DNA of 64,000 bases, taken from assembly GCA_017562135.1 (NCBI GenBank), contig QEYB01001019.1, forward strand, positions 558,001 to 622,000. The letters are read 5' to 3'. The stretch comes from Dipylidium caninum (taxonomy: Eukaryota > Platyhelminthes > Cestoda > Cyclophyllidea > Dipylidiidae). Below are positions 1 through 13,379 of this stretch, in pieces. The position numbers and the translations under genes are program-made. The notes below the pieces were generated by a model. That model worked only from the letters and a program-made list of their open reading frames with translations, was not told where the DNA came from and did no database searches. The number at the start of each line of letters is the position of its first letter. The first letter of the stretch is position 1.

Positions 1-3000
1 ACATGCTCTCCGACAACGACCGCACGACGCTGAGTTTGGAGATGAAAACATGATTTTTGCACTCATGAATAAAGTCGTTTCAGGTAGTTTTCCAATTTGA
101 TATCGCCTCCACTCTCGTTACATGGCAATGCAATACTAAAAATAATATCCTTAGTCTTTCGGTTGTAGGTCTGTGTCCGTGGGCTGACTTTTCTCGGTCA
201 GTTGGGGGCAAGCTGACTGAGAAAGCCAAAGAACGATGAGGAGACAGGACATAGCAGATGGGAGACTCACGCTTTTCCTGTTACTTGCCTCCAGATTCCA
301 TCCGTTTTCGCCCAATCTCGTGGAACAAACCGCATTTGGATGTAAAGAACTTAGGGGAAGGTTGGCACAGTAGAAATGGCAAATATCCGACCATTGTGGA
401 CGATCCTTTTCCGAAATGCTACACGTTTGTTTTTCAGTCCAGTCGCAGGAGCGAAGCACCCTCTGCCCCATTAAATTCATGCTACCCTTCCTACCAGACA
501 TCTTATTGCCGCAGTTCAAGAGAAAAGTGTATATCTGATTCGTTTAAAATCGTCACCATTTGCCTTTACGGACCGAAAGGACTCTCCGTCAACTATGCCA
601 CCTTCACCACGCATTGTCTTGATGGCACTGGCTCGGTTCTCCGTCTCCTTCGCCGATGGAGTCCACTCTTACTGGACTGTGACAAATTTTAAGTCACCTC
701 GAGTCTGTCGTGGTAGCTGAGACTGATAATTGCCTGCCTCCTCCTCCTCCTCCTCCTCCCTTATTTTCCTCGTACTCCGGCGACATTCACACTCGTTTTT
801 GTTTCCACCGCCACTATAGGCGGCTCAACCTTGGTGCCCGAGTTTGTCTGGCCTTTTCGGTATGTTGGTTAAGAAAATCCCTTTCTGTAACGATCGAGTT
901 TATTGTGGCCAGGAGACCTAACTTTCCTTAAAGTGGCTTGGACAATAGCAGCTGTAAGCGGCCGCTTTTCCAAGTCGGTTCCATTAACCCCATAATCGGA
1001 GGCCTTTCAAGAAACGAGAGGATTTCATTTTAGGTAAAGTAGTATTCCCAAAGCCTTTGTGTGTCGTTCACGTCTGCGGGGGCGTCTCTAAAGGTTGAGC
1101 TAATGCCTCGAGCGATTAGAGCACAATTCCAATTGCACTTCAACATAAAACACCCCATCCAGCCTGGTCAAATGTGTTTCGGAGTAAAAGACGCATTAAA
1201 CTTTGTATGACGTCGAGTAGGAGCTGCAGGAGGGGAAGATTCGCCACGAGACCACCCACTCACCGAGGTTCAGCCTCAATTTACTCCTAAATTAACTAGC
1301 GATAAGTTTTAATATAACATGCAATTCACCATCCTCGGTGGTCTCCCACCGGCCTCCCCGCCTAGCCAGTAGCCAAGACTGCCGCCCTGAGCCCGGCATC
1401 GCGACCTGTTCAAATCATGGGACTCGTCAATTCGCTGACACTAGCGGACGCGGAAGTTGGCTTATAGCAGTAGGACCTGTACGTTAGTTCGAACCTACTC
1501 TGACTCTCCTGGCCGGTGGCAAAGGCATTGTTACACCATGGAGGGCCAGACGAGACGACCGGTTGTTGGCGCGGCGGACTGGAAGGCGACTGTGGGTGGT
1601 TCTGCTGTTGTAATTGACAGGTCTCACAGAGAGCCACTCCGGGGACACTGTGCGACACCCAGAAGCGAATTCCCACGTCCGTGGCTCCACAACCCGCGCA
1701 CTCGGGCGGTTGGCTGGATGTTTGAGATCGTGGTGTGTAGTTAGCTTGAGGAGAAATAAAGGGGACAGCTCAGAAAGTGGTTTTTAGATGCTAAACAGGT
1801 ACACCAAGTGCGGGAGATGTAAACCTCCAAGCCGAATTTACTTATTCTCCCTCTACAAAGCACAAAGGTGGTAAGTAAGGCCTTTGAGAGCGAGGAAAAT
1901 GCGGGAGTCGGTGATTAGTGCAAGTTAGTGAGAACGGCCCGTCCCTAATGGAGACGTCTGACAGCTGTGCTAACTTAAAGGAGCAAACTGTTTGTGAACA
2001 AACAGTTTGTTCCCACTTCCCTCTCTCTATCGGCCATTGCTGTCCCGGGGTGAGTCAAATCCGCCTCTGTTTACCCATCCCGATAAAGCGAGATATAAAG
2101 GACAGATGCGAGGTGGGGGCTGGCCGCTGACGGCTGAGGGGGCGTTGGGCAAAGTAAATATGGTGCTCGGCCTGAGCAAACAGTCCAGCGGATAAAAAAT
2201 GATAATGCCTATCCAATTACTGAGACTAATGAGATAGGAAGATAGGCAGATGATGAGTACCTTTAAGGATCCGTGTATTTTGGTGGTTGGACAAGACTGG
2301 AATTTGGAATGCAGGCGATAAGACGGTGACTTAAATGAGAGAAGCGGCAATATCCGGGGAGGGAGAGGAAGAATGACAGAAGGAGGCTGCCGTAACAGAG
2401 TTGTCACCAATCTACGTGGCAGTCAACAGCGTCCACTGCGTGCAGGCCAAGCAACGTCTGTTGACCCCCTGACCGCCTGCTCGAATCGAGACGTTTTTGC
2501 ATCAAAGCTTTTCCCTGAAATCTTTACCAGAATCGACTCTCTTCGGCCTGGCCAAAGAGGCCTGATGGAGTGCGGGACCAGAGTTCAGATGAGCATAAGA
2601 AACTGCACGAGTGGTTTTAAAATATCTTAGAAAGTATTTCGACTTCAAGTAGAGTTGTATCGTTATGCGGAAGAGATTCATCCACAGAAATATTTCATCT
2701 TGGACAGGTGAGGAGGAGGAGGAGGGGGAGGGAGGACGGTAGAGTTAGATGCTTTGAAGTGCTAGCGGAAAGTATTTTTTTGATGGTTTGCAATTGAACC
2801 TCAATTATTTTTGCACAGGTGTGGATGACAATTCACATTAGTCTTAGAGCCACTCCTCCCCAATCCACTTTTTGGAATGATTTTAGTGTCTCACACCTTT
2901 CTGTTTCTCGTCACGACCGTCTCACTGGCGTGATGCACAGCCTCAGTGAAAGGACAACGTGAAGCGTCCAGCCAAAATGGGTGGAATCACAATAGCTGGA

Positions 3001-3061
3001 AGGCGCCAGATTAACTCCACGTAGTTCTCGAAATAAAGAAAAAGTGATGGCCACGACTTAC
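1..3061. other. No recognised gene; GC-rich with simple tracts
   Basis: I see no recognisable protein family in any frame here. The open frames are short and lack plausible splice partners. The stretch holds a (CCT)n tract near 731-760, a GGA-rich tract near 2706-2740 and a small perfect inverted repeat at 1984-2009. It could be intron or untranslated sequence of the gene suggested by the exon candidate at 3062-3263. Confidence 0.5.
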
Positions 3062-3263
3062 AGTATTTCCCTCCGAACCAGTGATAGGCCGTTGGAGACA
3101 CACCGGGGGTCGGGACGCCATGCGGGGGATAGTCAACGCTGCTTTTGCCTCCACAAGTGTATTCCTGACCGAAGCAGGGGTACTCGGTACAGCCCGAGCA
3201 GGCGCCCTCATAGCCCGGTAACAGAAGGCTCCCGTAGTCGTTAAAAAGGGGAGATGTCTCCAT
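3062..3263 (-). CDS. Candidate first coding exon of an unassigned gene
   Basis: On the minus strand an ATG at 3263 opens about 67 codons and ends at a consensus donor (T|GTAAGT), leaving phase 1. The predicted peptide begins METSPLFNDYGS and is rich in Tyr, Pro, Gly and Ser. It contains several cysteines and the stretch GVPTPGVSPTAYHWFGG. That composition resembles the disordered N-terminus of a transcription factor, but no domain is present and I do not recognise the family. An in-frame upstream start exists at 3323. No partner exon was found at lower coordinates, so the rest of the gene would lie in a long intron or left of the window. It could also be a chance open frame. Confidence 0.35.
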
Positions 3264-4307
3264 AGTGGATGTCGTCTCTTGTATATGCCTCACTCGAACG
3301 GTGCCACCGGTTTTTATATGCACAGTTCATTGGCTACGCCGAGGCGGAGGAATACGGCCAAAATCCCATTGGGTAGTTAAAATCGCATCGGTAATGCGAA
3401 GTGTGTTTGAGAAAGGACAGCCGACTCCCGTGTCAGCTTGGGGGGAAGTTGGCATTTCGACAAAACTTAAGAAGTGTGGAAAAGACAGGGAGTCTTTTTA
3501 GCCTGCCTGCTGTACTTCACAACGGGAAATGACACCAAATCCAGTTTTCTTTGTTGCCAGTAACTTATTTGCATACTTTTAGCCAATCTGGTGCATATTC
3601 GCCACATGGTGGAAGAGCGACACTTCGGACAGGGCAAAGCCTCCCCCCTCGGGGCAGATGGGCAACGCAACACCAAGACTGCACTCTTCGCCGTTAATGC
3701 TTATGCGACCAACTTTATGCCGTTCATCAAGGACTAAAGAGGGCCTCTACGGACTTCGTCGTTCTCCGTCGGATTATTACGATAGGCACCCAGTTTAATC
3801 GGCTACGTGCTCGAAGAACTGGCAAGACTCAGTAAATCACTTTTCACTGTTGACAAGTTAAACAGTGGCCTTCTCCTGCTTACGACTGTAACTGCCGCCC
3901 GCCCCACGACCCTGTTAAGTACTGTGTCGGGTGACATTAAAAACGCGTACAATCCAGACCCCATACAGGCAAGAATAAGGAGGGTTCCAGGCAGGCGGTT
4001 CTAATCACTCCAAAGCAGATCGAACAATAACCACCACCGGTTCTGTGCTGCCCCCTCCCGTCCCAAGTTTTGCCATATTTCAGCCCAAGACAGCTTTTTA
4101 CTCCCCAAAGGCAATCCACCCCACCTTTGACGAAGTCGCTTCAGCCAAGCAATGTGCTGCGGTTGGCCTAATGACCAATGCACGAAAAATAAAACCAGCT
4201 TTCCAAAAATAACGCATTGAACAGAGAATGCGAAGAAGAGTTATTTTTTCACGAATACAAAAGTAAATAATGATAAAAAGTCCATATGATTCCTAAAGAG
4301 ACCAAAA
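3264..4307. other. Intergenic, nothing recognised
   Basis: About 1 kb between the exon candidate on the left and the stop codon of the GON4L-like gene on the right. Only short open frames without family resemblance are present. It should include the 3' untranslated region of the GON4L-like gene. Confidence 0.5.
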
Positions 4308-7300
4308 CTAGTCAAAACTTTCTTCGTCTTCCTCAACATCGTGGTCGGATTCGATAGGACTGCCAATGCTTCCACAACTACTTTCACAGCTACCAATGCC
4401 ACCACGGTCACCATCGTCCCCGCTATCGCCGCTTTCACCGTCACTGCTATCTACATCTACTTTACAGTCCTCGCCATAGGCTACCAAAATGAGGTACTTG
4501 AATCTTGTAATCATCTCTTCCATCGATCGTTCTGGCCACTGAGCTGCCAATTTGCGGAACAGACGACGCGAGCACCGGCCAACATCGCGGAAATACTCTA
4601 GCAGACGACGATCCTCCGACATAGACCAAGCTGACGACTTGACTGCCTCCTCACATGGGAAAGAAGAAGTGGCCACGGGGATTTGATTGTCTTCAGTTCG
4701 CTGTGGGAAAGCCTCCGTATTGAAACAAGCCTCGTCATCAACTTCCACGGGAGGTAATTGAAAAATGGAGGGTGGGTAGACCGGCGAAGAAGAGGTACCT
4801 GGGAGATCAACCAGAATGTTACTAAGGGTGATGCAAGAAGGAAAGCAGTGAATGCCAGCCATACTTGTAACGTACCTGAGCCGAGTTTCTTGACTGATTC
4901 ATCAGTAAGCGGCGAGAGAGAGTTTGAATCGACTGGCGGTAGGTCTGTGGATTTCCTCGACGCGGGCAGGATCAGTTGACCAAAATCTACGGAGACCTGG
5001 CGACGAGCTAAATCTGGTACTAGAACAGCGTTTTCGCTGAAATTAGACTTGGAACTGTGGTAGGTCCCCAAAGCTTGCAGCACTTGCTGCGTGCTCAATG
5101 GAGTCGTGGTGGCGGGAAGAGGAAAAGTATTCGAAGGGTCAGAAGGAGCATAGACACAAGCTGTAGGAGATTCGGGAGAAGGGGTATAACCTTCCGGCCA
5201 GATAATTTGGACATGTGTTAGATGAAAATTGCACTCGTCGACGTAAACCACACCCTGATGGACCTAAAGTGAGGCATGGGTCTTAAATGCTGCGCCGCTA
5301 AGAACCTAGTCTCAAATAAGTACAGTTATACGTTATTTCAAAAGAATCACTAAATGATGGCAAAACGAGAAAAATTTGGTTTCAAGACTAAACTTATACA
5401 GTTCATAAGGGTAAGTTAATAAATAGTCGGATCGCAAATAGTGGTCTTTAAGATGTAAATTCTAGCTAATTAAAAGGTAGAATTCTTGACTGACAACCAG
5501 AGAGCGTATCAAGAAATGTTCAAAAAAAGATCGTGTATTTTACACTTGAACTTCTTTTGATTCTAGTTTAACATCATTTACGAGAAAAAGAAAGAGTTTA
5601 AGATATTTCGACGTGGCATCACTGCGGAACTTGAAAAATTAGTTCTTTTGGATAGCATCAAAGTCAGCAATCATCTGGTAAATATCATTCGTTATGTCCA
5701 GTCAAATATTTAAGCTCGGATGAGGTTTCAAGTGGAAAATACTTCAAGCAGGAAATTAAACCTACTTAAGGTCAATAAACTTATAAAATAAAGGCATTGT
5801 ACGGCAATAAAGGGGTAAGAGCTGAGCATGCGTTCCAAACTACGAAAGACTATCAGCAAAAAACTGCTGGGGGACATTGAAAAACAACTTTAACTAGAAT
5901 TAACGGCCTAAATGTGAACGGTAGTTGCGGGGAGGTGATAAAGGGAAAGACAAGAATGGCAACCAACCCACCCTAAGGCTACATTTAATGCAATGTCGTA
6001 GACCAAGACTGTCGGCCTTAGCAGTCGGTTTGCCAACGACAGAAGTCATTAGACCCGAGGGCAGCGACTGTGCGGGTGTCTGTGAAAGGGTTGTACCCCA
6101 TTTCTTCTTATCGTGACAATGACAGGGACATCGGTTCGCCAATTTTGATTTGGTTGTAGCCGGAGCACTGGATGAGAGCTCGGTGGACACCTCCCACTGT
6201 AGACTTTTCACAAAAGCGTCGTCTACCATTTGGTTCAATCGGGAGGCGAATAGATCCACAAGTCTCGGCAGGGGAGCAGGAGGCATTGAAACCTGCTGAA
6301 GGCTTGGAGCATGCCCTAGCGATGTAGAGGGCTTCCGTGCTAGGGTCTCGATTACTTCGAAAGTCTGGGGGAAATTAGAGTAGGGCTTCTGGAAAGGATC
6401 CAGTGAAATAGCTGTTTGGGCATGCAGTGCGTAGCGGTCTTTCAAGCCTGCTTCCAGCAACGACCATACCACTTTGTAGACATCTCTTGGTGATTTCTGC
6501 TTCTCTCCTGCCGCTTCTTCGTCATCTTCGTTGTCATTTCGCAATCCTTTTTTCCGTCTTTTTCTGGGTCGCCTTCGACTACTATTACAACGTGGGGAGT
6601 TGGAGAGACAGGGCAGACCTTCCATCACATGCACTTTCAGTTCCTCGGTTTCCCGAGCGTCGGCTAGATTTTTTAACCGGGACCAGAGCCGTTTGGCGCG
6701 GGGCAGGGAGGCGTGGAGGAGAGAATGGATCTCTCTCACACGTTGAAGGTGTGCGTAAATAGGATAAATACGAAGGGATCGGGCCTGTCCAGGGGTCAAA
6801 CAGAGCGTCACAAACTCTTCCCAAAGAGGTCGCGAAGGAGAAAGAAGATGGAGAATCCGATCAAGTGGAATGAAGGGCTGATGTTCAGTCAATGCGCGGA
6901 CAAGTTCTGAATGAACCTGACGGCCAAGATGAGAGCGACATCGATCGAGAAGACAGCGCGCTCGTTTCACATCAGACTCATCCGCCTCTTTGCCTGCTGT
7001 AGCGACGGTTGTCAACCAGGCTGGCGTTCCTCGGCGACATCGCCGCAAGAAACGGGCCGTGAGCGAAGCGGTGGAGGATCGAGGACGCGATGGTGGAGGG
7101 TGAACACGCAACACGCGATCGAGGACCACGTGGAAGGAATGGATGATTTTACTAACTTGAGGTAAGAACGGAGAAGGGGAGTGAGTGCGATTGCTTCCGG
7201 CGGGTGAGGGTTCTGATTGTGTATTCTGCGTTTGGTAAGGACGAGATTTTTTGCGAGGCGGGGGCTAAGGGAAGCTAAAGTGATTTGAAGAGGGATTAAA

Positions 7301-10300
7301 AAAGTATTACCTCATCAAATATAAATCCTAAATAAGGGAGACCGAAGTAAACTAACCTTATTTGGGGGCGACTGAGTTTTTCGGATTGGAAGACATTTCT
7401 CAGAGGACAAAGACGTCTCTTGAGGTTGCAGAGACGTTAAAATAGGCAAATCGCCAGTTGTAGTCGGAAGTCGCATAGGACACGTGGGCGGATGGGCGGG
7501 AACGACGGATTGAACCAAAGTAGGCAGTAAAATCACCATGTTAGCTGGTGATATGCCAATTGGTGGCAAAGGAGCAGAGCTGCCGTAAAAAAACATAAAT
7601 CATGCAAGAAAATATGCCTCAATGAAACCCGCTATTAGCATTTGAAGCCTATTAGTTGTAAGCCGCATCTAGAGCTGATAAACAGGCAAATTTTGACCAA
7701 GACGGTGAGGGCAAATTAAACGTTACGTGCAGAAAGTATTAAAATTAGGCAGGTAGAAGAAAAACCACAATAAACAGAGGAAGGCTAACATGAATTTTTA
7801 ATTACTCAATATAAATGTACTAAGGTTAGAACTATGAAACGTCCCTTGAATGTAAGTACATAACAAAAAGTGCAATTTCTCACACTATTTGGTATATTCG
7901 TTCTATCACTCGAAATTATTTCTATCGACACCTACGACCTTCTGCCAACAATTGGGCAAGTTATGTCTCTTTGAAAAATTCTTTATTTCGAAAGTTAATA
8001 CACGATTTAAAGTCCCTTCTAGTATCATATTGATTACCATACTCTTTTACCTTAACAATAATTTGCAATTACGAAAAAGGTAATAATAGGTCGGTCGATT
8101 AGTTTGTAGGATGTGGTATAATTTCATGCTTCCGAGTTATTTGTCAACAGTAATTGAAGCTTTATGTGGTCGTCATACGTTGTCAACGTTGAGCCTTGCC
8201 GATTGAGCAATGCTGCTTGTTTTCTCCTCATAAGCTTCTTCTCATGCATGACATCATTTTCGTGTACGGCAATGGGACTCCGCCGCTGGTATGCTTTCGT
8301 CTGGTTGATTTTACAGAAGGGAATAATGGATCTCTCCTCGAGCACTCCACCGTACGGTAATCATAATGCTTCTTAATGAAATTTCGGCTCAGGTGTGTAT
8401 CCTGGGATGCATTCTTATCCACCCATTCACTTAGTCGTCTTCGATTAGCAAAAAAATCCACTTTTCACCGCAAGTGATGATTTGGTGTAAAAATGGCGAT
8501 AATCATGTATTGCGAAGGAAGCAACGAAAATTCACGCTTGTTCTTGCGGTCGCTCGGTGATTGGCACTTGCGTCAATTCGTAAGATAGGTACACACGAGT
8601 CCAATTTGTTTTAAACTTTATAATTTATTGTACGCCAAGATTTTAATACAGCCCAGCCGTATGGATGGTGAGTCCATAGTTTAGGCGCAATTTCACTAAT
8701 ATTTGTGTGTAGATCGAGTCTCATAGTCGTCCTTAATTCTTCCTCATTACCAACATGGACCAGTGGTCTTTCTCAAAGCTCGTTAACGATACTCGATTTT
8801 ATTTTTTGTAGGTTATCGAGCATTTTTTAGTGGGTCAATCTCCGAATCTCATCAATCTTACGCGAAGTTTGTTGAGCTGTGCTAAGATTAAATTTGAACC
8901 CGTACACAAAAAGATGTAAATCGCGTTTTGTTTGCATCTGGTTTCGGCAAAAAGCAAAATAAAAGTGCAGTACAAACATGGAGAAGTTTCACGAAATGAG
9001 TAAGAAGAATACCTTTAATATTTATAACTAAAAAGATCAACCACACGTTATAATGTATCTCTCTGTCGCTGCAGAACACAGACAAAATAAAAGCGTCCGT
9101 TTCATGGTTTCAAACCTATTACGAAAACATAAGTGAAAGGCACTGCGGCACACATCTATTTACAGTCCATGTGAATGAGACTTAGAGATTCGAAGTCAAA
9201 AAACAACTATTTGCGCAGCGTATATTCAAAAATACTTGTGATAATGTGGGTTTTCTAAATATAGTAAGTGGCAGTGAACTAAGTTTGCCTGAGTTTAGGC
9301 GCATATTAATTGACGATGTATTTTCGGAATTTTACATATGCTTAAGATCACGATAGCAATAAACAAGGCAATAAATGATAAAATGATGAAACACCGGGGA
9401 AAAAAATTAAAAGATTTAAACAATAGTATTCAAAGTTTAAAGCCTTACAGATATTGTTTTCCAAATTTACACTGGTAAATACAACACGACTCACATTAGA
9501 GCATCAAACCAACGAGGTTTGCACAAGTAGTAAAATAAGACAAAAGAACAGACATAACCTACAAGATATTAACTTCCTCGATCTCCTGCTCTCTTTTCTC
9601 CATTTCACAGGTATTATTGGATGGCCACCAAGTAAGCAGAGCAGAAAGGAAAAAATCCACATTTTGTGGGGTCCCCTCAGTGAAAGCGGGGAGGAGTGAG
9701 TCAATCGAGGGCTGAGGAGCACCCCTGGTTCCCGCTTCCAGTTGCGCCTGCAGCGTGCGGCAGCAACGTGCGTATTCGGGAGGGAGGAGTGACCAGCAGG
9801 AGGGCCGTGAGAACACGCTGCCCAAGTAGAGAACACCGTTACTACTACCAGAAGCGGCTCGAGACCGGCGCGCAAAACTAGTCACGCAGGCACGTAGGAG
9901 ATCACGCTGAGCATGCACCCCCTCAAATTCACCCGAAATGAGATCGAGGATAAGGAGATAAAGTGATGACTTGGCGTTCCGTCGCACATTAAGCCAGTCC
10001 CTTTGAATCATTTTCTCCATGTAAAGCTTCCGGTTGTGCAATTGTAAGCTAGTCTTTGTAGGAATAAGAGTTTTGGTGATGAAGTCGAATACCATGGCCC
10101 GTTTAGCAGCAGCGACTGTGGAATCATCGACTGCAGGTCTATTACGACGGTTGAGACCGTCCACGAAGAGGTTGAATCGATGTGGTGCGAACTCAATGAG
10201 ATTGGCCAGACCAAGAACAATAAGATTGTCCTCATCCTTTGTAAAAAGCCTCTTTGAGAGAATGTGAGGTCGAGATGCCAAACCACGTGGAAGAAATTGC

Positions 10301-13300
10301 GGATAGGCCCAAATGGGGCTGCGCACAACGAAATCCAAAAGGTTAAAGGGAAGCGGCAGAAGAGGTGGATTTGACGCTGAGGCAGAGGGGACAGGCGGGG
10401 GTATCGGAAGGACCGTGAGGCCGGCAAACTCAGCCATGAAGACGGAGGCGGAGGAGAAGAGGACATTGAGGTCTGCCAGACCCGTAACGTAGGTATATGG
10501 GTTCATTTTGGCAGCCCGGAAGGAATTACGGAAATCTGTAAAGGCCTCTCGTACAACATTACACACTGACTTCTCTAAATCTGTGCGGTGGATGCAGCAG
10601 GCTAGTGTGGAACAAAGGAGCTGCACGTGCATGGAAAGTTGACGTTGGAGGCGTTTGTTCGTGTAATATTCACTATAAGGAAAAAAACCCACTAGATAAC
10701 ACTGGAGAATATGATGGAGAAAAGTGAGTCTGAATTAAGTAAAGTCAACGGTGTCTCAATAATCTTAATTCATTAATTTCAAACTTCAGCTTGTGAAACT
10801 AAAGATTTGTAATTCAAAAGATTTTTCCTGCATTGTTCACCCATCATGGCATACAGTAAAAACTCACAAGGGAGGTGGAGGAAGGGGAGGGTGAGGAGAG
10901 ATGTCAACGGACGTCACACCGAGTGTTTTAGTTGGTGCAAAAGATTTTGTTGGTGAAGGAGCTTTGGTAAAACCAGAAAAATCGGTTCCAAAGATATCGT
11001 CGTTTAGCAGATCCACCACATCACGACGGAGCTTCTAATGCGTCGACATAGATTCAGCAAAATAAAAAAAGGAAAAGAATTTAAAGGCAATTATAACTTC
11101 ATATAGTTGACATTCTTGGGCAAATTTTGAGTAAACGCACACCAGCACAAATAAGTAATATCCAGTAGTTAACGACAGTAAAAATAGCAGATCAAGAGAA
11201 AATTAGCTTAAGAAAGGGGAATGAACTTACTTTAGGCTTAAAGGAACTTACTTTCTAAGTCGATTCACAATAATGTAAAATCATTATGGTAGGCAAAAAA
11301 AATCTAATTAGACAACAGTAGTAATCACAATGGACTTTATGAGAAAGTAAAGCGCACAATTTAGCAAAATGAACATCATCACTGCCAACTTTGTGTGACT
11401 CAACCATTGATTTTCACTGTCAGAACCCTCAAAAGAATTTAAATATTCGATTCAATAACTATAAAATGTCCAAATATTTGATATATAGACGCGTATCATA
11501 TAGATTAACATCTTAAGTAGTTATAAGATCGAAAGTACAGAGAAGTCTATTTTTGAAAAAAAACACATTAAGGAAGTGATTAAATGGAGGTTTGGGCACG
11601 GGAGAGGCATACCTTGGCTTCCATCTTAGAGATTCGGACAGCGCGATCAGACCTCAACTCATCGAAAAGATCATCGTAACAAATTGACTCCAATTCGGCC
11701 ATCACGTCAAAGTCGGGATCATCGCATTCTTCTACGCCTGTTTTGTAATCATTCACGCCGGAGTAATCGTGGCTTAGAAAGGGATTCGTTGCCTCCGAAG
11801 CAGGTTTTGAAACATTTAGATGCATTACGGGATCACACAGTGTCTGAAAGTTTACCAAAAGTGACGCAATATGGATGCTAAAAAAGAACTTACAGGTTCG
11901 TCTCGTGGAGACAAAGCACTGTTTTCCTGCGGGGGTGAATCAAAGAGAGATTTTAGGAAGCTGGTGTATATTTGATCTTCCGGGTCATTTTCAACATTTG
12001 GCGCAGATATTGCATTAGCAAATCTCAGAGCATCCATTTCAGCATCCACACTACCATCCGCTTCGTCGAGCATGTTGAGTATATTCGGTGTTAGTCCACT
12101 AAGACAATCTTGCATTGAGGCATCGTCGCTTTTGCGAGAACGCAAGTAGTAATCCCGATGCGGAATGTCAAAGGGCTCAGCAGTGCAAATATTAGCCACC
12201 GCAGTGGTTACTTCACCGCCCTCATCCTCTTCTAAAGCACTGCTTGAAATAGACTTCGCTTCGGTGTCCTCAAGATCATAGTAAAGATCGCGTTGCATAA
12301 CAATAATATCGTCAACTGTTGGCTTATAGTCTTCGTCCCGTTGTTGAACAATAACAGTGTCGAGGGAGGTTCGAACATCCTCAGTCCGGTTGTTCTCAAT
12401 TATTTCTGCAAAATTTGTTTTATCGCTTTCTGCATCATCATCCCCGTCAGAAAAATGCATATCTAACAGAGTAGAAGGTTTCTGTTCGGGAACGTCTGTA
12501 CTTAAAATTTTATCTTGACTGTCATTGCCTTGGGGTAGAGTTGCAGCACTTTGGGAAAATTCGGCTTTTAATTTTTTAGCTAAAGACCTAAAAAGCAAGA
12601 AATAGCTTTTGACCCCAATAAAAGGAAAATCAAGAAGCTAACGTTTCCGCACGAGTCAAAAAATGCTATTTTGTTAAAGAAGGCGAATTCATACAACTGG
12701 AAACCAGCAATACATGGTTTTGTGATTAGGAAAAATATTTTAATTCAGGTGCTAATCACAAAGGCAATCACATGGAACAAAAAGTAGATAAAACACATTG
12801 GTAAAACAGAAACATTTGCAGAAAACCAGAAAAAAAATTATTCTGGGTCTCATAATGGAAGAGTGAACATTACGAAACTGGATAAATATGAAATGATTGA
12901 AAACCTTAGTAAAAATCACCACAAAAGAGTACCTCGTAATCGATCTCCTTGATAAAATACCCATAATAGTTGAGCGAGGACCGAAGGAGGAGAGATCAAA
13001 CCCTATTAGTTGAGCATGCCTTCTGGTGGAAGGGGAAGTGGCACCTGTTTCTGGTTCCAATAATGTAAGTTGACCGCTCATGTATTGCTTGAATGCGTTT
13101 ATAACAGTGGGGTTTGTTAGAACGTCTTTAAGTAACCTTTTAACCTGTAGAATGGTGAGATTGTTTTCGGAAGCGATTGCCTCTAGACGATCGGCCAAAG
13201 AAACCCCCATATTCAACTGAAAAATGGACTGAGTAAATTTTTTTCCACACCTTCCAGTCATCTAAGCACATGGTTTCCAAGTTGTTCAAAGACTTATCAA

Positions 13301-13379
13301 CTTTGGGTCTCTTTCGTCTCCCGTGGCTAGAGGTCGAATCTTCATCGCGCCTGGGATGCGAGGCCCCACCACCGCTCAT
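4308..13379 (-). CDS. GON4L: GON-4-like (YARP family) nuclear regulator, SANT domain
   Basis: Ten exons join in phase (high to low): 13379-13251, 13216-12933, 12587-11894, 11843-11613, 11034-10868, 10672-9629, 7579-7357, 7264-5972, 5263-4876, 4798-4308, giving about 1,647 residues. Animal GON4L proteins are nuclear transcription and cell-cycle regulators. Family hallmarks seen are an N-terminal ENNLTILQVKRLLKDVLTN block, an acidic middle, DPDFDVMAELE followed by SDRAVRISKMEAKKLRRDV, then EYYTNKRLQRQL and RLFTKDEDNLIVLGLANL. A basic region and possible PAH-like helices lie in the 7264-5972 exon. The C-terminal SANT/Myb-like domain starts at WSMSEDRRLLEYF, and the protein ends in an acidic tail. 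The start MSGGG at 13379 was preferred; an in-frame upstream start lies at 13475. The weakest junction is the donor near 9629 (TTG|GTGGCC). The 2 kb intron below it carries a mariner relic. Confidence 0.88.
7863..8900 (-). mobile_element. Decayed mariner transposon, copy 1
   Basis: This lies inside the largest GON4L intron. Read on the minus strand it keeps pieces of a mariner-type transposase broken by stops and frameshifts: a segment like MITVRWSARG followed by IHYSLL, a segment like RRKQAALLNRQG, and the C-terminal NCWQKVVGVDRNNFE before a stop at 7906-7908. The left end carries ACAAAAAGTGCAATTTCTCA, a probable remnant of the terminal repeat. It aligns along its whole length with the plus-strand copy at 30750-31767. 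The 5' limit near 8900 is approximate. No intact reading frame remains, so it is inactive. Confidence 0.82.

Noticed and set aside
6427..7165. Several plus-strand frames over 6427-7165
   Set aside because: They overlap the large GON4L exon 5972-7264 on the other strand and show no family similarity.
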